From NCBI RefSeq assembly GCF_028743495.1, contig NZ_CP117968.1: a stretch of DNA of 64,000 nt, one strand, 5' to 3'. The notes beneath the pieces were generated by a model that was given only the letters and a program-made list of their open reading frames with translations, searched no databases and had not been told where the DNA came from. The position numbers were made by a program, and so were the translations under genes. How positions within the stretch are numbered: the stretch's first letter is position 1; each line of letters starts with the position of its first letter. Of the stretch, positions 36,616 to 46,136 are shown piece by piece. Origin of the DNA: Allobacillus halotolerans. GTDB lineage: Bacteria > Bacillota > Bacilli > Bacillales > Alkalibacillaceae.

Positions 36616-37439
36616 TCAATCCTTATTTTCCATGTCTTCTAACGCTTCTTTTTCTTGATCAGACAGGTCTTCACTTTTCGATGGACTTGAGGAAAACCAA
36701 CCAATTAAGGCGATGAGTACGAGCACGATATAAAAGGTAAGCTTCCATAAAGTCGATTCTGCGAAATCATGTGGAATGATTGCGATATCTTCGTGAGCTA
36801 ACGTGATCACGAGAAGCTTCACACCTACCCAACCTACAATGATAAACGCTGCTGATTCCAAACCTGGCCGTTCATTAAGCAATTTGACGAAATACGTCGC
36901 TGCAAATCGCATAATGACGACACCGATTAATCCACCAGCCAATATGACAAGAAATTTACCGCCATCCATTCCACCGATTTGCGGTAGATCGGTATTCGGT
37001 AATGCCATCGCCAGCGCAACAGCAGCCAATATAGAATCAATTGCGAATGCAATATCCGCAAATTCAACCTTGACGACAGTCATCCAAAAACCTGAACCTT
37101 TTTTGGCTTGCTGATCGCCGCATCTTCTGCGGATTCATCTTCGTTACGATGCAATATAAATTTTCTAAATAGATGATTTAACGAGATAAATAACAAATAT
37201 GCTGCACCGATCGCTTGCATTTGCCATACATCGACGAGAAAAGAAATAATAAATAAAGAGCCCAAACGTAAAACAAATGCTCCAAACAATCCATAAAATA
37301 AAGCTTTCTTGCGTTCCTCTTCTGGCAAATGTTTAACCATAATAGCCAAAACGAGAGCATTATCTGCAGCTAAGATTCCTTCCAATCCGATCAGGACGAG
37401 GAGCACCCAGCCATACTCCGCTAATAAACCCCATTCCAT
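36616..37439 (-). CDS. TerC family (YkoY-like) membrane protein in two frames, possible -1 frameshift
   Basis: TerC proteins are seven-helix membrane proteins tied to metal (manganese) efflux and metalation of secreted proteins. The first frame (37080-37439) gives helices 1-3 with GLEGILAADNALVLA and an Asp in the membrane. The second frame (36616-37083) gives the remaining helices, with VEFADIAFAIDSILAAVAL. Together they make one full TerC of about 275 residues. The 0 frame runs through CCA AAA AAG then ends five codons later; a -1 shift on A AAA AAG (37098-37104) continues KKGSGFWMTVVKVE, as in intact homologues. The second frame also has its own ATG overlapping the first stop (ATGA). Programmed shift, coupled two-part gene, real mutation and sequencing error all remain possible. 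Confidence 0.8.
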
Positions 37440-37451
37440 TTCGACAAACAC

Positions 37452-37770
37452 TCCTCAACTTCTAGCACAGTTGTTTCTTTTCCTAATCCTTATCTTCCCC
37501 AAAGCTTTCTACATTTAACAAGCTTCATCTCAAATTGAGGCGATAATGACAGAATTAGTTAAAATGACATGTTATGAGTATACACTTTTTTTGTCGAAAA
37601 TTGAATCACTTCATCCTTACAGATATTTATAAGTTTAGGACTTGTTTTTCGCTCTTCAAAGACACATTTAGCATGTGACCGTCCGATATTAATGCTAAAC
37701 ATAGCAGAAAAAAGCTAGCTGCAGTTTACCGCAGCTAGCTTCATCAATTTCATATACATTTTAAGCTTAC
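37452..37770. other. Intergenic between dctP and terC
   Basis: No gene. It holds the dctP terminator (separate entry) and the unmapped promoter of terC. The middle part is AT-rich without recognisable structure. Confidence 0.4.
37704..37741 (-). terminator. TRAP operon terminator
   Basis: AAGCTAGCTGC with GCAGCTAGCTT (37712-37722 with 37731-37741), a perfect 11-bp stem with 8-nt loop, followed on the minus strand by six U. Confidence 0.9.
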
Positions 37771-38931
37771 TTATTCACCTGTAACTTCTTCGATCTCACT
37801 CTTCAGTTTATCGAATAGTTCAGGGTCGATTCCTTCTACTTCTTCACGGTAATACTCGTGAACTGGCTGAATTGCTTCACTGAATTCAGCAATTTGATCT
37901 TCATCAAATTCAATGACTTCTGTACTTCCTTCATCTTTGATTGCTTGAAGACCAGCTTCGTTTTGTTTCTTCTGTTCGTCGAATACCCAGTCTTGTAGTT
38001 CTGTAATTGTTTCATCAACTACAGCTTTAACATTATCGTCAAGACCGTTATACCATTCTGTATTCGCAGTTGTCATCGCAACATAGTTGTTGTGACCAGA
38101 AATCATCATATAATCTTGTACTTCATTAAAGCTTGCAGATTCAATGAAGAAGATTGGGTTTTCTTGTGCATCAACTGTTTCACGATCTAACGCCGTGTAC
38201 AGCTCACCCCAGCTCAATGATTGAACTGTAGCACCATAAGCATCATAAGACTCACGCATTAATGGAGATTCTTGTACGCGTACGTTCAAGCCTTCCCAAT
38301 CAGATGGAGATTTAATTGCTGTATTACTTGTCCAAGCCATCTGACCTTCACTCCAATAAGCTAAAGGTGAGATGCTATGCTCTTCATATTTCTCACGAAG
38401 ATCTGTATTTAATGCTTCACTATCCTTTAAAATCTGGTGAATTTGGTCTTGATCTGTCGGGAACAAATAGTGCATAGAGAAAATTTGACCGTCTGGAACT
38501 TGTCCTCCAGTGAAACCTGGAGACATAACAGCCAGCTCAACCCCGCCTTGCTGCAACAATTGTGCTTGGTCTGTTTCACTACCTAAAGCGCCATATTCTA
38601 GTGCTTCAACCGTAATCGCACCATCTGTTTTTTCTTCAATTCGTTTCGCAAATTCTTGTGCATATACAAACTGTACTTCGCCTTGAAGTTCTTCAGTCAC
38701 CATGCGCCATTGATCAGATTCGAAATCTCCAGAAGCTTCTTCACTTCCTTCACTTGAACCTGAATCGGACTCTTCTTCGGACCCAGATTCTTCTTCGGAT
38801 CCTGATTCTTCGTCAGACCCTTCACTTCCTGAGTCTCCTTCACTATCGCCACCGCCACATGCAACTAGCAGTAAGCTTAATGCAAAAATTGATGCTAACA
38901 TTAACAAATACTTTTTGTTAAAAATGTTCAT
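37771..38931 (-). CDS. dctP: TRAP transporter solute-binding lipoprotein (DctP family)
   Basis: 386 residues. It binds an organic acid outside the cell and delivers it to the DctQM membrane proteins, driven by Na+. A signal peptide with lipobox LLVAC puts the lipid on Cys about residue 25. Residues 26-70 are a Ser/Glu/Gly-rich acidic linker (GSEEESGSEEESDSGSSEG). The binding domain has GGVELAVMSPGF and the Arg-bearing GLNVRVQESPL, the family carboxylate contact. DctP genes usually lead the operon; here it is last, after dctQ and dctM, with a MITE-like element between. Substrate unknown. Confidence 0.9.
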   Translation of the reverse strand: MNIFNKKYLLMLASIFALSLLLVACGGGDSEGDSGSEGSDEESGSEEESGSEEESDSGSSEGSEEASGDFESDQWRMVTEELQGEVQFVYAQEFAKRIEEKTDGAITVEALEYGALGSETDQAQLLQQGGVELAVMSPGFTGGQVPDGQIFSMHYLFPTDQDQIHQILKDSEALNTDLREKYEEHSISPLAYWSEGQMAWTSNTAIKSPSDWEGLNVRVQESPLMRESYDAYGATVQSLSWGELYTALDRETVDAQENPIFFIESASFNEVQDYMMISGHNNYVAMTTANTEWYNGLDDNVKAVVDETITELQDWVFDEQKKQNEAGLQAIKDEGSTEVIEFDEDQIAEFSEAIQPVHEYYREEVEGIDPELFDKLKSEIEEVTGE

Positions 38932-38957
38932 TACCCCCTGTAATGTGTTTTTTATTT

Positions 38958-39169
38958 GGCTATGTTTGAAGTCCGTTGCTGATATTGTGATTCGCTATGG
39001 TGGACGCTTTCCGCGGGCACGGCTCGAGTCTCCTCGGCCCAACACCCTGGCCTGCGGGGTCTCGAGACTCGTGCTTTTCCCGCTGGAGTCGCCACCTTCG
39101 CTCCTCACAATTCAACAACTCTGTGCTTTATTCATGTTTTAAAATTCAACATTAAACTTCAACAGAGCC
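38958..39169. mobile_element. MITE-like element between dctM and dctP
   Basis: 212 bp. The ends GGCTATGTTTGAAG and CTTCAACAGAGCC are an imperfect terminal inverted repeat. The interior CCGCGGGCACGGCTCGAG and GTCTCGAGACTCGTGC blocks are the same as in the element at 27574-27892, but it is shorter by about 100 bp. No clean target duplication is seen (TTTTATTT and ATTATTTA flank it). Confidence 0.8.
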
Positions 39170-39202
39170 ATTATTTAAAGGAACTGCTTAGAACAGTTCA
39201 CT

Positions 39203-40477
39203 TTATTCCTGAATAAGTACTAATGATAACTCTGGGAAGAATACCAACAACAACCCGATTGCTATGAGCATAATGATATAGGGTGGTGTACTTTTGATAA
39301 CTTCCAAATAAGGTTTATTGAATACCGCACTTGCGGTAAATATGTCAACACCAAATGGTGGCGTTGCAGATCCTAATGCTGCTTGGAAAGTAACGATGAT
39401 TCCAAGGTGAATCAGGTCAACTCCTGCCGCTTCAGCAGCTGGAGCAAAGATTGGTGTTAATACCAAAATAACTACTATTGGATCAACAAACATACATCCA
39501 ACGAAGAAAAACACACTGACCATCAACAGGACGAATAATGCGCTTGGATCTGTTCCAAGAACTGCTTCTGTAATCATTCTTGGAATACCGGCAAAGCCGA
39601 TTACCCAAGTGAAAAGCTGGCCACCAGCGACCAAGATGAAAACGGCTGATGTAACCAATCCTGTCGACAAAGAAATTTTAGGGATTTGTTTCCATTTAAT
39701 TGTCCGGAAGATCATTACTTCCAAAATCAATGCATACAACACAGAAATCCCAGAAGCTTCAACAGGTGTAAATGTACCTGTATAAATCCCACCGACGATA
39801 ATAATTGGGAACCCTAACGGTAAAAGTGCTTTTCTAAAATGAACGAAGCGTTCTTTCCAGCTGGCTTTTTCACCCAGAGGAATGTCCTTCACTTTCGCAT
39901 GAATAATGTTGTATATTGCAAATGCCAGAAATACGATTACACCTGGAATAATTCCGGCAATGAATAGATCCCCAACTGATACTGAACCTGCTGCCAGTGC
40001 ATAAATAATCATTCCCACACTTGGCGGAATCAATAGCGCCACATCACTGGAATTGATAATCAAGGCCATTGCTTGGGAATCTTTGTATCCTATTTTCAGT
40101 AATCTTTCTCTCATCGGACGTCCTACCGCAACAACAGTCGCTTGCGTTGAACCTGAAATGGCACCAAACATCGTACAAGCTGCTGCTGTTGTTACAGCAT
40201 ACCCTCCACGAATGTGACCGATGAACGCACCGACGAAATCTAATAAACGCTCTGAAGTTTTACCTGCTGTCATGATATCCGCTGCGAAAATAAATAACGG
40301 AACGCATAACAATACCGGTGATTCAATCCCTGTCATCAGCTGCTTCATTAGAATATCCATACTTAAATTCGGATTATAAATGAGCATAATGACAACGGGT
40401 GCCAAGATCAGCGGAATCATCATCGGAAAATTCAACAGCAAAAGAATAATCATTATAGATAATAATGTCGCTAACAT
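39203..40477 (-). CDS. dctM: TRAP transporter large permease (DctM family)
   Basis: 424 residues with 11-12 membrane segments, the normal DctM length. It forms the sodium-coupled transport channel. Visible family strings: PLFIFAADIMTAG, AISGSTQATVVAVGRPMRE and GSATPPFGVDIF. AGAGGA is 7 nt before the ATG. It follows dctQ by 35 bp, so the two are co-transcribed. The next gene, dctP, is 271 bp away across an element. Confidence 0.93.
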   Translation of the reverse strand: MLATLLSIMIILLLLNFPMMIPLILAPVVIMLIYNPNLSMDILMKQLMTGIESPVLLCVPLFIFAADIMTAGKTSERLLDFVGAFIGHIRGGYAVTTAAACTMFGAISGSTQATVVAVGRPMRERLLKIGYKDSQAMALIINSSDVALLIPPSVGMIIYALAAGSVSVGDLFIAGIIPGVIVFLAFAIYNIIHAKVKDIPLGEKASWKERFVHFRKALLPLGFPIIIVGGIYTGTFTPVEASGISVLYALILEVMIFRTIKWKQIPKISLSTGLVTSAVFILVAGGQLFTWVIGFAGIPRMITEAVLGTDPSALFVLLMVSVFFFVGCMFVDPIVVILVLTPIFAPAAEAAGVDLIHLGIIVTFQAALGSATPPFGVDIFTASAVFNKPYLEVIKSTPPYIIMLIAIGLLLVFFPELSLVLIQE

Positions 40478-40512
40478 AGATTTTTCCTCTCTACTTTAAT
40501 CGATTTTTGACA

Positions 40513-41121
40513 TTAGATGGATATGTCTTCCATCTTCAATTCTTTTTCTCTTTGATCGTTATAATCTACGGCATCGATTCCTAAGTAAACTTTATCTTTT
40601 GCTTTCGCTGTGAAGTTCACAAATGTGTTTCTGATATATTGAATCCCCGCTGTCACGAAGCCAATTGGAATAAATACGGCCATTAAGTATCTAGGGACTT
40701 CCAACGAGGTCGTAATAGCTCCGGTATTATATTCAAAAAGAACAAAATTATAAGTATAATACGCCATTACAAACATAACGATTGCAGTCACTGCATTAAT
40801 CACGATCATCATCACTTTACGAACCTTCATAGGTGCGAAGTCATAAAAAGCTGACATACTAATATGCCGTCCCTTTCTAGCTGCATAAGCTATTCCCATA
40901 AATGTTGCAATAATGATGGCGAATTTACTCACCTCATAGGCGAAATAAAAAGCACCTGAACTAAAAACTTCTCGGGCAACTACATTACCGACAATCATAA
41001 TTGAAATCAAAATGATCGAGAAGGATAATATAAATTCTTCTAATCTCATCATTACTTTATCAATGAATTGAAATACTTTTCCTATTCCTCGAACAACGCT
41101 ATTGTCACTCAAGCTCCCCAA
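40513..41121 (-). CDS. dctQ: TRAP transporter small permease (DctQ family)
   Basis: About 202 residues with four membrane segments (near residues 25-50, 62-85, 102-125 and 145-165). It pairs with DctM. The family string RKGRHISMSAFYD is visible. The start is uncertain: AGGGGG is 8 nt before the TTG at 41119-41121 (LGSLSDNS), while another TTG lies 15 codons earlier with no ribosome site. First gene of the operon. Confidence 0.87.
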   Translation of the reverse strand: MGSLSDNSVVRGIGKVFQFIDKVMMRLEEFILSFSIILISIMIVGNVVAREVFSSGAFYFAYEVSKFAIIIATFMGIAYAARKGRHISMSAFYDFAPMKVRKVMMIVINAVTAIVMFVMAYYTYNFVLFEYNTGAITTSLEVPRYLMAVFIPIGFVTAGIQYIRNTFVNFTAKAKDKVYLGIDAVDYNDQREKELKMEDISI

Positions 41122-41166
41122 AAAACTTGCCCCCTCTCGAAAAGAATGAATCTGTAAAATTATCAA

Positions 41167-41689
41167 ATAAATTTAGCCGTTCATTTCTTCTATTTAAGCG
41201 TATATGATTTAGCTTGGTTTATTCAACTTCCAAAAAAACACACATTTTATAATTTAATAACCTATTTTGCTAGGAATTAAACATAAAATTCAAATTTCTA
41301 TAATATTATCGATATTACTTCCAGATAGTCGTGTATGCTCCAAATATTCTAGTTGATAGCCTATTTAAACTTTGTTATGGATAGACTTCCACATAATATC
41401 TTTAAAACTATTAATTTCATTTACTGGGTTATTTTCTCATTAAGTATGTCATGAAGATTTAGATTGGGTGTAAATCTTGAGGGTTAATGGATGATATTTT
41501 TAAGATTCCTGACTAAGGATGAACAGCGCATACGTGCCTTATATATGTTTTATTCGACGTTCATCAAGAACATTCCTGCAAAATAATTAAAAAATTAATT
41601 GAATATTTTGTTAAATGGCGAGTCATGAACTGACTAGTAGGTAGTTTTATCAATTGATTACATGCTGGTTCAGCAGCTTCATATTGTGA
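41167..41689. other. Intergenic upstream of dctQ
   Basis: AT-rich, no gene seen. A weak promoter-like pair TTGAAT-16-TATACG (minus strand, about 41200-41228) precedes dctQ. Nothing else is clear. Confidence 0.3.
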
Positions 41690-42292
41690 GTGAGTTGGAA
41701 GAAACGCTACTCTAACTTTCGATGGGGTACTGAGAAGGTCTCTGCGACCAAATACACTGTTCTGACTCTTATTCGGATGTTGAGAAGCACTCTCGACTAC
41801 CCAATTCACTATTCCAACTCGCATTCGGGCGTTGACGAATTTTCTCCACTGGTTTCATTTTTAAGTGAATCAGTTTCTTAAATTAGAGTCCTCGTTGGCG
41901 GGGAAACGTAAAACGTTATTGTGAGAGTCGCAATACCCAAATTGGATGCGAGTTCTTGATTCCAGTCGAATTGACAGCGCCTATTCATCCGAATTGGATG
42001 CGTGTCTCTGATTTCGGTCGAATTGACAGCGTCTATTCACCCGGATTGGATGCGTGAGTCTGATTCCAGTCGAATTGACAGCGCCTATTCACCCGTATTG
42101 GATGCGTGAGTTTGGTTTCGGTCGAATTGACTGCATCTATTCACCCGAATTGGATGCGTGAGTTTGGTTTCGGTCGAATTGACAGCGCCTATTCACCCGA
42201 ACTGGATGCGTGTCTCTGATTTCGGTCGAATAGAAAGCGTCTATTCATCCGAATCGGAAGTGAGATTCAAATTCCGGTCGAATAGATCGGAT
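41690..42292. repeat. Array G: 52-bp units (GGATGCG marker), with a degenerate extension
   Basis: GGATGCG occurs at 41944, 41996, 42048, 42100, 42152 and 42204, exactly 52 bases apart; a seventh degenerate unit ends near 42292. Each unit reads TCGAATTGACAGCG, CTATTCACCCGAATTGG, then ATGCGTGAGTTTGGTTTC. The two CGAATT sites in a unit are 23 and 29 bases apart. From 41690 to about 41860 a diverged version with GTTGAGAAG and CATTCGGG markers has a 52-54 base step. Confidence 0.9.
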
Positions 42293-42300
42293 ATTAGGTG

Positions 42301-42359
42301 GTGGGGAAAGCATCCACCGATAGCGGATCAAAATATCAACAACGGACTTTAACAAAGCC
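42301..42359. mobile_element. MITE-like element, one end only, inverted
   Basis: CATCCACCGATAGCGGATC to CTTTAACAAAGCC is the reverse complement of the first 60 bp of the element at 27574. The other end is absent; array G takes its place. Confidence 0.75.
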
Positions 42360-42363
42360 ATCT

Positions 42364-42403
42364 AAAAAAACCAGCCAGCGACCTTCTTTAGGCCGCTGGC
42401 TGG
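42364..42403 (-). terminator. Antiporter gene terminator
   Basis: CCAGCCAGCG with CGCTGGCTGG (42371-42380 with 42394-42403), plus three inner pairs, followed on the minus strand by seven U. Confidence 0.9.
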
Positions 42404-42419
42404 GTGAGCTTCGTTGATC

Positions 42420-44222
42420 TTAGCCTTGTCGATTATTCGGCTTCGATAAACTGATGACAATATCTTTTGATTCAACTTTTGGTTCACGATTTGGAGAAAA
42501 GAAGATGATTTTCCCACTTCCTTTGATAATTGCCAATAAAACAGATTCGTGATGTAATTCTTTTTTCAATGTTTCAAACGTATATTGTTCTGAGATCTTT
42601 GTTTTTTTGAATACAAATCCTTGGTTGATTTTTTCATTCAGTACGGTCCAATTTGCCTGTTCACTGAACAAGATATTTCCGCTTATATGGTTACTGACTT
42701 CATCTAAACGATCTCCGTTGTCCATTTGGATCGGTAATTGATACAAGAATTCCCGTCCGAACTCAGGCTTAAATGTCGTACTGATTAATGTGTTGTATGA
42801 ATCGAATTCCGTCATACTGATCATATACTCATATGGAGTCATATCTAGTTGGTAATCGGTTTGTTCTGAAAGCACTTCTCCATGTTTGTTTGGAACATCG
42901 AGCCTTCTTGCATGCGATAACCTACTCCAAGATGAATCAATGATCATAACCGGTATGTCATAGTCACCCAATACTTTTGCAAAATTGGCTGTGAATTTAC
43001 TGGATCCAACCATTAGAATTCCTGGTGTGCTTTCAGTAGATAAATTCAATTTTTTCGAAAGCCAGCCGATTGAAAAGCCGTGAGCCACAACCGTTGCAAA
43101 CACAAGGCCGAATGTTAAAGAAGTTAACATTTCAGCTTCTTCATACCCTTCAAGCAGTAAGACTCCAGCAAAATAACCAGATACCGTCAAGGCGACAATT
43201 CCTCGCGGTGCAATCCAACCCGTCAATAATTTCACTTTAAACGGTAGACCTGTTCCAATCGTTGAGATAAAAATTGTTAACGGACGAATAACAAAAAGCA
43301 TTAATAAAACAAATGAAATAATCGGCCATTCAAACATAGCAATCAATGTTTCTCTTGTCAGTGATGCCGTTAACATAATAAAAATAACAGATATCAGTAG
43401 AATGGATATATTCTCTTTAAAATGACGTAGATCACCAATTGATGAAATTCTCATATTTGCAAGAGTGATACCCATTACCGTCACGGCAAGCAATCCTGTT
43501 TCGTGCATAATCATATCACTGATCGTAAAGGCGGTCACAACACTGGACAAAACAAATGGAGATTTCAAATACTCAGGCACTAGGCCATTCTCAAATAATT
43601 TGCCGACTCCAAATCCGAATCCAATTCCAATCAGAATAGCTAATATTGATCCTCCGATAAAGAATAAGATTGTAATGAATGTCACATCGTCTAGGGTGAT
43701 AAATTGGATGAACACAAATGCGAAAACAGCTAATAACGCACCAAGGGGGTCGACAATAATACCTTCCCATTTAAGGATCGCAGCAGGAAGTGGCTTTAAC
43801 TTAGCCTGCCTTAATAGAGGTAAAATAACGGTCGGTCCTGTGACAATGAAGATGGCACCAATCACAAATGATACAGCGAGTGGTAGTCCAGCTACATAAT
43901 GTGCGGCTAATGAACCTAAAAGCCAGGCTAATAACGCACCGATTGTCACAATACGGTAGATCGGTTTACCAATTCCTCGGACTTCACGAAAATCCAAGCC
44001 TAAGCTTCCTTCAAATAAGATAATCCCAACTGCAATGGAAATCAGTGGGCTATATACGACTGCGAGGTTTTCCTCGGGATTGATTATGCCAAAAATAGGT
44101 CCCGCCAGTAATCCAACGACAGACATCACGACAATCGCCGGTAGCCTATAGCGCCATGCGACCCATTGTGAGCTGACGCCTAAAAATAAGATGAGCATCA
44201 GCTCAAATAATAAATTGTCCAT
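42420..44222 (-). CDS. CPA-type cation/proton antiporter with C-terminal TrkA-like regulatory part
   Basis: 600 residues. About twelve membrane segments (residues 1-390) are followed by a cytoplasmic NAD-binding-like TrkA-N part (GILMVGSSKFTANFAKVLG, about 398-416) and a TrkA-C-like end. The NhaP-type ion site region is ATLKWEGIIVDPLGALLAV-like (KWEGIIVDPLGAL, Asp present). It exchanges Na+ or K+ for protons, a function expected in a salt-adapted cell. AAAGGAGG precedes the ATG. It is divergent from the FMN-protein gene at 44344. Confidence 0.87.
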   Translation of the reverse strand: MDNLLFELMLILFLGVSSQWVAWRYRLPAIVVMSVVGLLAGPIFGIINPEENLAVVYSPLISIAVGIILFEGSLGLDFREVRGIGKPIYRIVTIGALLAWLLGSLAAHYVAGLPLAVSFVIGAIFIVTGPTVILPLLRQAKLKPLPAAILKWEGIIVDPLGALLAVFAFVFIQFITLDDVTFITILFFIGGSILAILIGIGFGFGVGKLFENGLVPEYLKSPFVLSSVVTAFTISDMIMHETGLLAVTVMGITLANMRISSIGDLRHFKENISILLISVIFIMLTASLTRETLIAMFEWPIISFVLLMLFVIRPLTIFISTIGTGLPFKVKLLTGWIAPRGIVALTVSGYFAGVLLLEGYEEAEMLTSLTFGLVFATVVAHGFSIGWLSKKLNLSTESTPGILMVGSSKFTANFAKVLGDYDIPVMIIDSSWSRLSHARRLDVPNKHGEVLSEQTDYQLDMTPYEYMISMTEFDSYNTLISTTFKPEFGREFLYQLPIQMDNGDRLDEVSNHISGNILFSEQANWTVLNEKINQGFVFKKTKISEQYTFETLKKELHHESVLLAIIKGSGKIIFFSPNREPKVESKDIVISLSKPNNRQG

Positions 44223-44343
44223 CGTGTGCCTCCTTTCATATGGGCTTGTATGCTTAGTTCCCTAATGGATGTGGTATAACCCATATATACGATATTTTTT
44301 ATATATACGTTAGCCATTATATAATTCACTAGGGGGGTAGTCA

Positions 44344-45915
44344 ATGGCGGACATCGTCAGTGTTGTTTTATTAATTATTATTTTGTTTGTTCTTGTTTTG
44401 CCTGCATTCTTCGTAGTTTATGCATACTTTGTCGACCGTAACCAAAAAAGACATTCTGTACTTCGAAATTATCCGGTACTTGGACGCATTCGTTATATGT
44501 TTGAAAAGATCGGACCTGAATTAAGACAATATTTTTTCCGCGATGATACAGAAGGTAAACCATTTTCCAGAAAGGATTACCACGACATCATCATTCCAGC
44601 AAAATATGGCCACCGGTTGATTGGTTATGGTTCGCTTAGAGATTTTGAAGAGCCTGGCTATTATGTGAAAAATTCAATGTTTCCGAAGCAACTGGAGGAA
44701 TTAGCACTCGGAGAAAGTCCGCAAGTTAGCTCTTTCGTCTACCAAATTGATAAGGATTCGTTGATTGGCAGAAAAGAGCACCGTGAAGATAAAATGATGA
44801 ATCCATTTTTGCTTGAAGAAGAATATGAAGTTGTGATTGGTGAAAATACAAGGAATCCATTTCATGTAAAAGGTCATATCGGCATGTCTGCAATGAGTTA
44901 TGGCGCTCTTGGAGATCGTGCCATAACGGCATTATCAATAGGATTAGGCCGTGCTACAGGTACATGGATGAATACAGGCGAAGGCGGACTTTCGAATCAC
45001 CACTTAAAAGGTGATGTCGATCTCATCATGCAAATCGGCCCAGGTTTATTTGGAGTACGCACGGAAGCTGGTGAATTTTCCTGGGAAGAATTAAAGAAAA
45101 AAGCAGAAATTGATCAAGTGAAAGCTTTCGAATTAAAACTGGCACAAGGTGCAAAACTTCGCGGTGGACACGTTGAAGGAGATAAAGTAACGCCTGAAAT
45201 TGCTAAAATCCGTAATGTTGAACCCTATAAAACCATCAACAGTCCCAATCGCTTTTACGAATTTGATGATGTTCAAACACTGCTTGATTTCTTAACTGAC
45301 ATTAGAGAAGCGACTGGTTTACCTGTCGGGATGAAAATCGTTGTCGGACAGGAAAAATACGTCGAAGAATTAGCGAAATTAATGAGAGAAACTGGTAAGC
45401 ATCCAGATTTTATTACCGTCGACGGCGGAGAAGGTGGAACAGGCGCTACGTATCAAGAGCTTGCAGACAGTGTTGGATTGCCATTAAAATCAGCATTGCG
45501 AATTCTACATCAAGCACTCGTGAAAGAAGGTGTGCGTGACCGTGTGAAAATTATTGCTTCTGGCAAGTTGATTACACCAGATAAAATTGCCATCGCCTTG
45601 TCATTAGGTGCAGACCTCGTACAAGTGGCCCGTGCTTTCATGGTGACCGTCGGTTGTATCATGGCTCAAGTATGTCATACGAATGAATGCCCTGTCGGTG
45701 TGGCGACGACAGATCCGAAATTACAACGAGCATTAGACATTGACGAGAAGTCATATCGCGTGACCAATTTCGTCGTTGCCATGCGTGAAGGATTATTTAA
45801 TTTGGCAGCTGCATCCGGACTGGAGTCACCATCTGAATTCCGGGATGAGCATGTTGCTTACAAAGACTTGTATGATGTCACCTATGATAATCACTTGAAG
45901 ACAAATCAATCTTAA
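44344..45915 (+). CDS. FMN-binding glutamate synthase-family protein (YerD-like)
   Basis: 523 residues. An N-terminal membrane helix (about residues 5-27) precedes a domain like the FMN barrel of the glutamate synthase large subunit: SAMSYGALGDRAI, NTGEGGLSNHHL, FITVDGGEGGTGAT, with ASGKLITPDKIAIAL and a C-terminal Cys-containing CHTNECPVGVAT for the 3Fe-4S cluster region. The amidotransferase domain is absent, so it is not a full glutamate synthase; B. subtilis YerD is alike and its reaction is unknown. GGGGGG lies 6 nt before the ATG. Confidence 0.87.
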   Translation: MADIVSVVLLIIILFVLVLPAFFVVYAYFVDRNQKRHSVLRNYPVLGRIRYMFEKIGPELRQYFFRDDTEGKPFSRKDYHDIIIPAKYGHRLIGYGSLRDFEEPGYYVKNSMFPKQLEELALGESPQVSSFVYQIDKDSLIGRKEHREDKMMNPFLLEEEYEVVIGENTRNPFHVKGHIGMSAMSYGALGDRAITALSIGLGRATGTWMNTGEGGLSNHHLKGDVDLIMQIGPGLFGVRTEAGEFSWEELKKKAEIDQVKAFELKLAQGAKLRGGHVEGDKVTPEIAKIRNVEPYKTINSPNRFYEFDDVQTLLDFLTDIREATGLPVGMKIVVGQEKYVEELAKLMRETGKHPDFITVDGGEGGTGATYQELADSVGLPLKSALRILHQALVKEGVRDRVKIIASGKLITPDKIAIALSLGADLVQVARAFMVTVGCIMAQVCHTNECPVGVATTDPKLQRALDIDEKSYRVTNFVVAMREGLFNLAAASGLESPSEFRDEHVAYKDLYDVTYDNHLKTNQS

Positions 45916-45993
45916 ACTTCACTCATTTAAACGGTGAACAGTATGGATGTAGTTTATTGCGCAATCGAGTCGCGATGTTTGAACTTGATTGAC

Positions 45994-46050
45994 AAAGATT
46001 CCGAGCTAGAGTTCCATGATATATTCTTCTAGCGATCGGAATCTTTTTTT
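45994..46050 (+). terminator. Terminator after the YerD-like gene
   Basis: AAAGATTCCGA with TCGGAATCTTT and an inner GCTAGA/TCTAGC stem, followed by T. Confidence 0.85.
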
Positions 46051-46136
46051 ATAAATAGTCATGAATAATTGTTTTCTGTTCTTTGTTTCTTATATGATAG
46101 TTACTAGTGATATGTTTGGTAGAAAGGAGTTTTTTT

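Noticed and set aside
37080..37083. Two separate TerC genes
   Set aside because: Each part alone lacks half the conserved helices; together they equal one TerC. I report one gene in two frames, while noting that coupled translation is possible.
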